The translations under genes and the position numbers were made by a program. The notes beneath the pieces were generated by a model. The model searched no databases. It was not told the origin of the DNA and saw only the letters and a list, made by a program, of their open reading frames with translations. Shown here one piece after another: positions 45,452 through 57,900 of a stretch of DNA of 64,000 nucleotides; position 1 is the stretch's first letter; each line of letters opens with the position of its first letter. The stretch lies in assembly GCA_030248215.1 (NCBI GenBank), contig JASANG010001203.1, forward strand, positions 26,088 through 90,087, read 5' to 3'. This stretch comes from Enoplolaimus lenunculus. Its lineage: Eukaryota > Nematoda > Enoplea > Enoplida > Thoracostomopsidae.

Positions 45452-48078
45452 GGAAAGGCCCCCGGCGAATTTTTGGCCGCCCCCGAGCAAAATGCCACCA
45501 GCAAATGTTTTTGTTGGGCCCCCCAGGAGTTTTCTAAGCCAAAAATTTTCAATGTTAAAACATACCAGGATATCCGTTGAGATTGTATTTGAGCAGTGGT
45601 GACGATTGTTGAGTTGACTGGCAGTTCAGAATTTGTCAGTGGATGACTAGCTTCCCGAAGTGACTTTATGTTGTGTTATGTGTTTATGTAATGTGTAGCA
45701 ACGTTTTATGTGTTTTGTTTGTGTGTGTATGTCTGGTGTAATTGTGTGCAGCATGTGTTTGGTTTGAGTTTGATTCAACAGCACCAGGACGGTCCTGACA
45801 CTGCTTCCGACGCAGTTTGACCGGCCGTGCTCTCATCCATCAGTTCGCTCTCTCCATCAAATTGCTCGCTCTCACTCTCACTCATATCGTCTGGGTCACT
45901 AACGACATCGTCTGAAGCTCCAAATCCGTCAGCATCGTCAAGAACGGCAATAATGTCTAACTCTTGATTCGGTGACTGCATGTACGACAGATGAATGTGC
46001 TGGTGCAGTTGCTCTCACACGCCGTTAACACTTCTTTTCGCGTCCTTCTGCTTTTTTCTGAATGGATCGCAAAAGTGGTTTTTCATACCTTGCTTCACGA
46101 GATCCAGGTACAAGCGCAATTCGACGAGTGTCAACTAGCTTGACTGCTGAGAACACGCACTCCACACTCGATACCGAAAGAGGCTGTTCAAGATAAGTTT
46201 TGACAATCGTTCGTAAAGCCCGTTTTCCACGCAGGCAAGGGCTTTTGCCTTTCAGGAACCCAAGAAGCATTGATCGGGTAGTCCAAGCATTAGGCGTCTT
46301 CTTTTGCAAATGCGAAAACATTGTATACTTAAAAACTTCGATGTCATCGATGAGTTGGGACAAAAATCTTCGGCTACCGGCATCCATCGAATCGTCTTTC
46401 AGTTGAACGAGCGTGTGAGCAATTGCAGCATGCATCTTCGCTTCTTTAGTTAAAACGTCGCTCGCTGTCTCCCACTTGAACATTGCAACGTCACTGAACG
46501 ACATCTCCGATCCATCGTTTATGTTATAAACGGCTCGTTGACTTTGCTTGAATATTTGATGTACTTCAGGAGACATAGTCAACAATTGTTGTAGTTGTTT
46601 TGTTGCTTCGTAATGATCTGACGCAAATTTCGTTCTTTGAGATGCGTGTTTTGATGCAAGTTGAACTCGATGTGTTCCACCCACCAATCCAAAATTCTTG
46701 GATTGAATTGATGCACTCGACAGTTTGCGCTAATTTTTTCGATCTGGCTCCACCTGCGCCGTCCGAACCATAAGCAGAACAATTGACCATCGACAGCTTC
46801 TAGGGCCCCTCAACCGTAAACAGAAACGGACACGCACAACAAAGTTGGTTCATTTTTCATTGAACCAGTCCAACGCGTCGACAATCACGTTAGTTACTGC
46901 TAAACCCGTTTTGCTCGAGGCGCGAGACAGTTTTAGCAAACGCTCTGCCGCCTCACCGCCACTTCGAATACTGACGTATCGGACACAATCAATCATGATA
47001 CCGAAAGAAATTGGTTCTTCGTCTTCACAGAGCGAGACCATTTCGAGGTAGATGCTGTAAAGTACAGCTAAATGTATAGCATTCGCAAGTTCACGAATAG
47101 CACGCTGTGACCGGTAGCGTGCTTCAAATCTACAGAGCGACGGTACGTTCAATTGAGCAAGATAAGCAACTTCACGAGAAAATCGCGCAGCCGGTGTACA
47201 TTTTTGTTGAATGAGTGGCCATCAGCTGCACCAAGACGTTCATTGCGTTCCGATTGCTAGCCGCAGCGGCGTCTGATCCGACTTTTAATGACGTTACAAC
47301 ATCCCATCCAGTCAAATCGACTTGTCTGCGTGTCTGAGATTGCTACCACCATTTCATATGCGTCGTCTGCAATGGTCTGTTCATTATTTCTTTGCGTAGC
47401 TTTTCTTTTGCAGCAGTAGTAGGATACTTTTCCTGTTTTGGAATTTTCGAATTAGAGGCCGAGTCCCCGAATTCGTGTTTAAACAATCGTTCGCTTGCTT
47501 TACTCCAGTTGTTGAACGCGGTCGTTATAAACTTGAGTTGAGATTTTTGGAACAGTTTCTGAACGTCAATTGTTGATAGTGTAGCAGCAGTTTCGCGACA
47601 CGTCGAACAAATGATACCAATTGTTTCACCGTTTTCGTCATCGTTTTATCGTTTTCACGCACCCAAAGTAACCATGGGTATTCGTCGGCCCACCCACACA
47701 ATATGTTGCTCGTTTTTTACTTTTTTTGCAGACGGTGTTTCAGTTACTTTAGGAAGCTCAGTTCTGGCGGCTACTTTTTGCATCGTCGGGACTGTGAATC
47801 TCTCCGAGCGGCGGCCTAAAAACAGCGTTAAATTCCAGCACCGGTCGTTATATTCCGGTGACCGGCACCGTACATCACACAAACCAATATATACGTACGT
47901 CATAGATAGCAGACTAAAAAATACATGCAAGAACCATAGCTCAAGCTTACGGGAGTAAACACAACGTTTTACATGCAGAAAAAACCATAATGTACATATT
48001 AAACACAGTAATTGAACACAAACCGCCTGAAGAACTGAGCAATGGCGTCGCTGATACGGAAGCGCTTGGAGAAGCCAG
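45452..48078 (-). mobile_element. Decayed hAT DNA transposon, likely parent of the 42.4-kb MITE
   Basis: The upper end GGAGAAGCCAG (48068-48078) equals the right terminus of the MITE at 42395-43142. Near the lower end, 45502-45567 repeats the MITE block CCAGGAGTTTTCTAAGCC and AAAAATTTTCAATGTTAAAAC. The extreme lower terminus appears lost. Between them is a hAT transposase gene on the minus strand. No target duplication remains visible. Confidence 0.75.
45775..47783 (-). pseudogene. hAT transposase (ZMYM/ZNF862-like clade), degraded
   Basis: hAT transposases cut and paste DNA with an RNase H-like core and dimerise through a C-terminal domain. From an ATG at 47783 the minus strand shows a short zinc-finger-like IICSTCRETA, then NWSKASERLFKHE, typical of BED/TTF-type hAT proteins. 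The core follows: IRELANAIHLAV and ISFGIMIDCVRYVSIRSGG (47152-46850), then GGTHRVQLASKHASQRTKFA, the equivalent of the AHRLELA block (46687 down). The C-terminal dimerisation block is LEQPLSVSSVECVFSAVKLV near 46150. An acidic stretch (45981-45775) follows the stop at 46025. The reading changes frame at least near 47220 and 47650, so the gene is no longer intact, unless short introns explain this. Sequence from 46687 to 46025 is still one open frame of 220 codons. Confidence 0.75.
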
Positions 48079-48081
48079 TAT

Positions 48082-48325
48082 ATATCAGGGTGCAGCCAGA
48101 ATTCCAGTTCCGGTTCTGGCAATTTTTGATCTTCTAGTTTTGGTTCCGGTAAATTTTTACCGGAATTAAAAATTACGGTATTTAATTTGGTCGGTGAAAG
48201 ATAAGATATTTTAGTAAAAAATGACGATAAAAGTTAGATAGATTTTATTAGTATAGTATGCTAACCTTTACAATCGCTGTAAATTTTCTGTGGCATGATT
48301 CTGGTTGCAGCCTGATATATATAGT
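48082..48325 (+). mobile_element. CAGGGTGCAGCC-family element, short copy
   Basis: It starts TATATCAGGGTGCAGCCAG and ends CTGGTTGCAGCCTGATATATA, inverted to each other. The interior has TTACCGGAATTAAAAATTA and AAAAAATGACGATAAAAG. It abuts the hAT right end. Confidence 0.75.
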
Positions 48326-48329
48326 GTAT

Positions 48330-48690
48330 ATATCAGGGTGGGACCGCAATTCCGGTTCCGGCATTTTTCACCTTCCGGTTCAGGTCAATTTTTACCGGTA
48401 TTAAAAATTGGTTGCTGGAAATTAAGATATTTTACGCATGAAAAATAACGATAAAAAATAAATTGATTTCATAAGTTAGTATGTATAGTATATAAACCTT
48501 GACAATCGCCGAAAATAAACCGTCGACGATAGATATAGCTTCCCTTGATTATGAAAAACTAAAATACAGAAGATAAAGTGAAAATGTTTCTCCAACTTGG
48601 GTTATTTCACTAATAATATTGCAAAATGAGATACGGATAACGATTTTGTCGGATATTAATCCGAACCCGATATCCGTTCGCACTCAGTGT
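48330..48690 (+). mobile_element. CAGGGTGCAACC-family element
   Basis: It opens TATATCAGGGTGGGACCGC, shares TTCCGGCATTTTTCACCTTC and GAAAAATAACGATAAAAAAT with 52119-52498, and ends near ATCCGTTCGCACTCAG. Confidence 0.7.
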
Positions 48691-48974
48691 CATGTATATT
48701 TGTGCCAATTAAATAAATATGCCGTTTGTTTACGTAACGTTACGTAGCTATTGTCTCTTTCAATCTTAAATGTTTTTGCGCGAAATAGGAGCTTTTCTGA
48801 AATGTTTCGGTATTGATGCAAAAAATTTCTGAGGCTAAAAATGTCTCAATTCTCAGTATTAAAAAATTTGAGACCGTCTCAGTCTCACAACTTCTTCATT
48901 GAGACTCATACCCCACCCCTGTCCTAGACTGACAATAGTGCCTTAGATTTTTTCCAGAAGTTTATTGTATACCT

Positions 48975-51900
48975 ATGTTTGTGAAAGACTTAAAACGAGA
49001 TTTTTACCATCGAATAGTTAGAGAGGTAAGTGTGTTCAGTTGTTCTTTATATTTTTAGTTTATATTTTTATTTCTTTGTGTATGTAGACGTATTAAGACA
49101 TATGCTATTTTTATACACTTCAATTTTGAACTCGACCACTTGTGTTATTGGCTAAGAAACATTCTACATAATATAATTAAAAATTTGGATATGGTTATCA
49201 AGAGGTTCGATAAAAACAGCCGTTCTAAAATTACTAATTTAAAAAACCAACATCGTCTAGCAGGGAACAACCGAATATCCGGAAAACCCAACATCCGTAT
49301 CCGGTTCCGATATCCAGTGTATACCTACCGGCATGGTTTGAAAAGGAACTAAATTTTGCCGGAACAGGAACAAGAACCGGAATTTGAAATAATTTTTATT
49401 ACCGAATTATTGTGTGGTTGCACCCTGATTGCCTGTGAGGTAAACTTGGGAAATATTAGTAAACTTCACGTAATCGAAATATCACTAGCTTCCAACGAAC
49501 GACAGTGAGAAACATGTAATTCTTCTGGTTTCAATTCAGATGTTGTAAGAATTTAATGTTAATGTTTTGCTCTTTTATTTCTAGGTAATCTAGGTTTTCC
49601 TTCCAAAGAACAAAACCAGTATTTCCTGGAAATTGTTCCCGAATTCTACTACGAGGGACAAGAAATATTTTTTAAGTTCACGGGTATGTCATACCCGGAG
49701 TTGTCACGACCGGCGAGGGAGCAACGGCAGGGACCGCTCACGTGGCCGAACATTGTTTGATTCGGCTTTTTCACAGCCGAATCCGAACTGAAAATTTTTT
49801 GCCGAATCCGAACATTTTGTTGCTGTCCGGGTTGGCAAGACAAAGAGAATCAGAATTCATAAGGTGAAATGTATGTAGTAAGGTATTGTTTCCGGTGAAT
49901 TTTAGCGGAATTTCAAAAGGTGAAATGTATGTAGTAAGGTATTGGTTCCGGTAAATTTTAGCGGACAGGGGCGACCGTATATTCGGTTCCTGGTTGATAT
50001 GCGGCAAGAACTGATATCTGTATCCGGTTCGGGTATCCTGTATAAACCTACAGCATGTTTACGGATGCGGTGCTGAATATCATAAAACTTTGTTAAAAGT
50101 GAGCGTTTTGAACATCTTGCTGCGTTTACATTTATGGGAAAGTCAAGAAGTTCAAGTGTCGAGAAGTTTTCACTTTTCAGATACTTTTAACTCATGTAAG
50201 CTAGCGAGAATTAAACGCATTATTGGATTAAATAATTTCAATTTATCAGCAGCAATTATGAACTTTATAATGGACGAAAACCTTGAACACAATAAAAATA
50301 CAGGGAAAAATAAATTACTTTAACATATACAATATCCGTTTTACGGTTCGAGTTCCGGTTAAAATTCAATATCGGTATCCGGTAAATTATCCGGTCGCAC
50401 CCTGATATGAACCTTGATAATCACCGAAGCTAAACCATTAACGTAGATTTCGCTTGCGCGGATAATGAAAATTTAAAAGGAAAATGGCAGATTGAGTAAA
50501 TAACGTATATCGTCAGCTAAGGTTATTTCACCAATAGTATAGCAAAAAAAAACAAAAAAAATGAATTTGTCGGTTGCATGCATTCTTCACTTTCTATTTC
50601 CGATACCTTTTCTAATTTCCGGTTCCGGTAAATTGCAATTCCATTTGTACACTGTTCAAAATGTATGTGATTCATTTTAGCATGTTTTGATATTGGCTAA
50701 TTGTGATGTAGACGCGGTTTGTGCGTGCAAAATTTTACAGGTTAGTATTTTGTGTTTGCTGGTAATAAATATATAGCCTAATTTGGAAAATCATGAATCA
50801 ATACAGTTACATTATGTTGTGGGTTATATAATAGAATCGTTTGCACTAGGGGTATAAATAATTAATATCATTGTCCCGTAAAGTTTGGTTTCAGTGGTTG
50901 TTTCGCTGTGATAACGTCAGCTATACGCTAGTGCCTGTGACAGGACGAGATGCGCTCGAAAGAACATTCATTGAAAACTGTGGTGAACAGGTTCGTTTTT
51001 GTTTTGTTGAGTGTATGTAGAAAAAACATAATGTATATATTCAGTGCTCCACGTTAGAGGCGAAATATATGCCTATGTATCAGAATCGGAATTTTGAAAT
51101 TTTAAATTTATTCCTGCTTACTCTGATATGATGCAGTAAAATTTTCTAAACGCATAAAGCTACCGTTTTCTTTTAAAAACAATAGGTTGTGGTGCAGCTT
51201 TACAGCAACAAAAATCTTCGCCAATTTGTTCATGCGACGTTTTTGCAATAATTGTTACCAACCAACAGACACCTAAATCAATACTATGTTAGTTAATACA
51301 AATTCTCCGTTTACTCAAAAATTTGTAGCTCCGATTCTGATTCCGGTATAAATTTGGTGTTCCAGATTTCGACATTATCCGAGTAGTAATTAGTATTTTT
51401 CTTGAACATCGGTTTATTGATTAATATTACTGTTAAAGTGTAACAGTAGATTAAATGCATTCCTAAGCCTAAGCCTAAGGGTTGCAAAAGTGTGTTCCTA
51501 AGCGTGAGCAAAATTGTATTCTAGAATCTGAACCTACTCTTACTGACCCACCAGAAACCTGGACGCCCCTAAAAGTTAGCCGGTTTATTTATGTTCTAGG
51601 TTCGAGCTGTAGTGTTTGTCAACTGTGGTGCAGGTTTAGCATTAATAGATCTGCTTAATCCTCGTGATGATGTTCAGTTTTACGTTCTTGACAGGTACCT
51701 TTTGGTGTTTTGTTAGTATTAGTTCGGACGCAGTTGCATTACGTGGTCACTAATTTGCACTGCTATGCATAATGTAATGTAATCTTTACTGTCCTGGAAA
51801 GGTTTGACGTGGGGTTGAGCCACCGGCCAACCTCTTGCTAAGAAACCGCTCTAGCAGCGTCGCTATTCTACTTTCTCGATTACAGCAATCGACCGGTCCA

Positions 51901-54900
51901 CCTTGACAACGTATACACAGATCATGGTGACAATACGCGCGTTTGTTGTGTCGTTGGTGATACCGAGGATACTGAATTCATTCCAGAATTCGATGAACTT
52001 TACATGGCAGCAGAGGTTGGTTTTATGTGGAAAGTAGGAATTAACTTTATTCAAACAGGCTCGGTCTGGCCTGTTTGCATCCGAAACATGAATGTATTAT
52101 ATTTTTAGCCATTGCGTTCCAGGGTGCAACCGGAATTCCGGTTCGGGCATTTTTTAACTTCCGGTTCCGGTAAATTTTTGCTGGAATTATAAATTCCGGT
52201 ATTAAATTTTGGTCTGTGGAAATTAAGAATTTTACTAAAAAATAACGATAAAAATAAAATAATTTTCATTATTATAAACTCTGACAATCACCGAAAAGAA
52301 ACCAACCAAGGTAAATTTCGCTTCCGTGGACAATGAAAATCTAAAATGCAGCAGATTAAGCGAATACACAACCTATCTTCAACTAAGGATATTTCGCCAA
52401 TAATACAGCAAAAAAAGAAATTAATGAATTTTTCGGTGTCATCTGTTTTTCACTTTCCGCTTCCGGTAAATTGTAATTCCGGCTGCAACCTGCTGGGCAC
52501 GTACATGTTCTTAGTATTGCACTCGTATATTGTATTGTTTTCGTTTGCTGTTTTTATTTGTATCATTGTGGTTTGCTAAGCCAGGGTGTAGATAAAGTCC
52601 AGTTTATGCCGTTTCGATTCGACACCCTGCTGTTTTAAACTGGTATCATTTCGGTTTCGTTTGCTTTAATGTTTTTTCGATTAGGTTGTATATTGAGTTT
52701 ATTGCTCTTTTCTCATTGAATTTGTATTTTAGTCTGACATCGTCGATAGTAATGACGACCGTTCGGAAGATGACGCTGACGATGAAGATTCAGGAACAGA
52801 TGAGCCGACTACTAGCACAGCAGCGTGTGATGGAAGCTCTCCCAGCCGCCGTTCTACTGGCGGTGGCAGTCGAAGTCCAAAACGGCCACGTCGAATGACA
52901 GTAGAAGAAAGGCTGGTTCGCCGCGCGCAAGCCCGAGAACGTGAAAAACGGTTTTTGGAGAAACGGTAAGTGCTTGCAATTTTATTTTAATTTTGTATTT
53001 TGTTGATGATGCAATCCTTTATTTTGTAGCTAAAATGGTTTTTAGTGCTAGCAAGTATATATCCATAGGTGAGAATTGGATGTATGCGTCACAAATTTTA
53101 GTCAGTGGAAAATTAGTATATTTCAAATGATAGTGTTTTTGTAGCTTTTATGGTTTAATAGCTAAAATGATTTTTTCGACGAAGCTACCATGTCTGCGTA
53201 ACTAGTTGATGTGTGTCGAGTCCCAAGCCTATGAACGGTTTTCGTTGTCATTAACCGTTTAGTTTTGCTACTGTGTAGTACGGCTGTGATACATGGCTCG
53301 TATATACTTTTGTTATACTTGATACTGCAGCCATTGCGTCATGAGTTGTTGCGAAATTGTAAGGCTATCCTATTATTTAGAACTAGAGCGGCTTTAACAT
53401 GTGTGTTAATTGTAGCTGTTTTGTTTTAGCGATGCAGTTCTGTTTGGCTATTATATGTTCACGTCTTACGCCGCGCCGGTTAGTTTTTAATAGTTTCTTT
53501 TAAATGGATTTAAATTTAAAAATATATATTGCCGCAATATAAACAATGCGATAAGCAAAGTTTTATTATGTTTAGTTCGTTACGTTGAATGTTTCAACCG
53601 TGCGAAGTGTTAATCACAGCTCGATAACTTCAATAACTGAAACGTATTTTAAGAAATATAGAATTTGATGTATCCCATTATTAAAGTCGTATCCAGGGCC
53701 ATTAAGCGGCTGAATGAATATACGGGTATTCGGTATAAACCGTCGGACATTTGCAGTTGTGGTCTCGGATAACATAAAACCTGTGTCTTCTGTGGGAACA
53801 TGAAATATTTTGCTGTGATTACATTTCCTTGCAAGTCACTAACTTTAATTCAGTAACATTGATCGACCACATATCCGGTCCTGGTTTAATTCTGACATCC
53901 GAATCCATTCGACATAAACATGCAGGATGCCCGATATTTTTACGGTTGTAATCCCGAATACCATAAAACTGCTTTTTATATGTTAAAATATATTAGACAT
54001 TTTGCTGCTACTACATTTGGTAAGCTTTTGACGTTGGAGTGAATTGAAAAAGTTTAAGCGAACAATTTTAAATCAGTAAACATTATACTTTGTCACCACC
54101 CAATTATTAAGAACAATGCACGAATTTAGATGCTTTATCCGGTTAACATCCGACTCCAGTATACTGTTTACTATGAGGTTCTGGTATCCGGTAAAATTAA
54201 TATCCGGTCATTCCGTGACCATGGCGAGGTTCAGGGGTCTCAAACACCTTTTTGGGCTTTTGCTCTGCGCTTTTAGAAAGTTTAGGAAATCCGCTTTCGA
54301 AACTGTGCGGTACTATTGAATGTTTTCTAGAGCGCATTGCTGATGTTTCAACTGGCTCACATGATGTCACGGGGAACAAACGAACTTCTGTGGTATGTGT
54401 TGCGATAAACTTAAACATTAACTGGGTGAACAAGTCTTTTTGCATGTATAGAATTCGAAAATACTAAGTGTAGTTCCTAATGAAAAAGTTGAACGTAATT
54501 AATGTAGTTCTGTAGCAAATTATTTCTAAAATTTATTATTTGTGACTTAATTTTATTTTGCCTACTGTACTATTTGGAGGCAGCAAGAAAGGTGCTTTCG
54601 CATTTAAACGCTGGAATCTAAAAAATAACCAGTTCAAGCCTAAAATTAAGTGGCACCAACGACGTTTTCAAACCAGTGTGTTAGCTTCAAAACAATTATT
54701 GTCAAGTGTAAGAAAACGTCGCAGAGCGTCTGCTATGTGGCAGCTAGTAATTATTATTCTATAACTTACCGAAACAAGAATCTTCAATGATCCTGCTGTA
54801 CAGGGATGGGAGACTAAATGAGTAGTTGAGATTGAGACTATGTGCTTGCGACCAAGAATTGAGACGTTGTTAGTGTATTAATAACAGTGGAGTCAAAACC

Positions 54901-57900
54901 GAAAATTTTTAAGGACTTAGTGGGCCTCGGTAGCGAGTGTGAAATGGGATCTGGATCTACATGTTTGATATATTATGTATTTCATGTCTTTGCTGCAACC
55001 AATACCGATAGTGTCAGATTGTAAACCTGAGACTATTCAAAAGCTGTGACTGGGATTGAGACAGACTGTCCCAGTCTCAGGAATTTTTAGACTTGAGACA
55101 AACGTTGCTACACCCATTATTACTGCTGATGGCAAGACCCAAATGGAAACGGTTTAATTTGATTATTTTAAAGGTGGGCTATCATTGGCTTTACGGATTA
55201 CTACATCCACGGCAGAATAAACTTGGAACGGTATTATGTCCATTTAGCTGATGTGCAAGGCCATGTGACTGCGTTGAATAGAAGGTAGGTTGCTTTTTTA
55301 TTGCCCAGTTGAATAGATTTCAATAGCTTAACTGTAAAGCTGTAGGAAATAATAAAAATGAGAAATTGATTACTTTGTTGAAGGAATAAGCTGAAAGTTA
55401 TCGAATCTAAATTTTGATAAAACATCCGGCGAAAATTCAACATGTGGTGCAGTTCTGAAAAACGAAACAAATGTACCTGATACCGGTTGCCTGCAGTTAG
55501 CGGAACCTATCATATTGTCGTGATTTTAGACCTTTGCCTTCCGTTCTCAATGTATTTCTGCAAATGACATTTTGAACGAAGATGAAATTTTAAGAACTCT
55601 TAAGTCTGACGATAGTTTGCCGGTCCTTAACTGGTCATGATAATACTTAAAAGAACGTAGCTAATTTTTATTGTAAAGCCATTTCTGCAAAACCTAGAGG
55701 TTAGTGCGTTAGGCATTAAAGCGGACCATGAGGTCTGGAATAACGAACTCTTGGTTAGCAGTGATGCATGGTTTCATAATTACTTAGAATTTGTCCCGAC
55801 GAAGATGAAGAGACGATTGATCGAATGAAAATCAATTTTGTTGACAACGAGTAAGTTTTATGACAAGAAATATTATGGGTGAGATCAAGAGTGGATGATC
55901 CCTTAAACAAGAGTATGCAAAACGCCTTGTTTTGCATGGAACTTAACCTACCAGCACTCGTTGCGTTTTGGTCCTACCCTCTCATTTTTAGGGGGGTCAA
56001 TTTTACGTTCATTACACGTGTATCTGCCAGGCAACACCGAAAATATAATCGAACCACTTTTCAGTATATGAAAACAGCACATGAATTTCAGCATCTATGA
56101 AGATTTTGACACCCCCCAAAAAAATTAAGGGGGGTAAGCCAAAAATGCAACGCGCGCTGGGTACATTTTTTTCTACATAGAATGTACCCAGTTGCATACT
56201 TTTGTTAAAGGGTATCATGCACTCTTGGTGAGATTGAGTGCTGAATTACTGGCGAATTTTTGTTGACTCACAGCATGTTTCTCTTGTGCCTTGTGAATTA
56301 AAAATTTGCAACCGACGCCAGCGTATTTCCTGCACAATTTGAAGCTCAAAAATGTACAATATAATATGTACTTTTGTTTTATATATCTGTATCCACGTTA
56401 GTTTTGTTTCTTACATTGCGCGCCTCGTATTGCTTGTTCCATTTTTAATAAGATAGATTTCGAGTACGCAAGGTTTCCTAATTTATTTTAAGAGTCTTGT
56501 TGCCTGTGTATCGCAAATGGACTGTTTATGACAGCCTTGAGCACAGCATCATATGTGCGAGCAGGTTTCAAGTATGGAATCATGCGTTCAATCGTATTAA
56601 AACGTTTTTGGTTGATTTAGGGTTAGTTATTTGTTATTATGAGGATATATTTAGCTTAACCTAGCGGTTTCGTTTCGATTGAGATATTCAATAGTCGCCG
56701 TTGAATAGGGTCTTTAACCCGAGATGTAAGATAATATTAACTCAAGGAGAATTAGGTTTGAAGAGATGTTGAGCAGATAATGCAGCGGTATGCGTAATGA
56801 TTTTTTAGCGAAACTCTCCTCTCAATAGTGGAGTGTTTTTATTTGTTACTGATTTGCTTTTAAGAGGTGTCAGATAATGAAATAAATCTTCAGAATAAAA
56901 GTTATTGATGCTTGTATGATAACTTCAATGCTTATTATGAGTTGACAACTGATATAAGCATCATTTGTTATGAAACTTAACAGAACTGCAGGCAAATTTT
57001 TCGAGTAATAGCAATTATACAGGTTAGAAAAGAAAAACCGGAACTAGCGTTCAGTCGTAATTTTATCGGAATCGGTCTTCCGGTTGCAGCCGGAAACTAG
57101 AAATAACGAACCATATTGCAGCATTCCGTTAAAAGAAAGCCGTCAAGTGTTTATCAACATGAATCATGTTTATCAGTCCAGCGTGCGGCAATGGATACAG
57201 GACAAATCAGAAAAATACAGGTGAGGCAGTTGGAGTTTTGTTTATAAAATGAAGAGTTCCTAGCATTGCGCATAGCTTAGATTTAGTTGAATTAATGCTG
57301 ATGTGTTATTTATGTTTTGTTAGACAAAAATTCAATTGTATTCAGAAAATAGACGTACTCCAGGGTTTTGGAAAGAAGGGGGTTACGTTCTACGTTCTAT
57401 TAAAATTTTGAAGATGGGGTTCCTGTGTTGCAGATTGAAACACTGTCTGATAGCCGTGCACAAAAATCCAAAAGGTGGATTTGACTCGTGAACCCACCCT
57501 GGTTGCGCCCTTGATTCAGTCTGAGAAATGTTTTTTATCGTAGCATATATTGCAAAATATCCCTAAATTTACTATTTCGAAATGACTACCATTAAAATCG
57601 GTACTATTATAAATGATTGGATTCTTTTTACAAGTCTAATTTCCAGTTCCAGCTAGGATTTATGTTCGTACTTAGTTTGTTTCTATACCATTTTGAATGT
57701 GTTTCAGACTTGAAGATCTAATTTATCCGTCGTTTGAAGCTAAATACGGATATAATCGATCATACAATGCAGCGGATATTGCGTGCTCCATGGGCGCACT
57801 TTTGGAGCTTGCGGTATATTTCTTATTCTGCGGTCAGGTCACTGTTAGAATGCTGTGGATGTGCACTGTGTATTAAATGTGAAAATGTGATCTGTTTCGT

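Noticed and set aside
54197-54467. Minus-strand ORF as a separate gene
   Set aside because: It overlaps the 62-nt CDC45 exon at 54331-54392, which fits both phase and sequence on the plus strand.
55535-55620. Open stretch after an AG as a CDC45 exon
   Set aside because: The exon at 55788-55850 joins directly in phase and matches the human acidic block, so this stretch is intronic.
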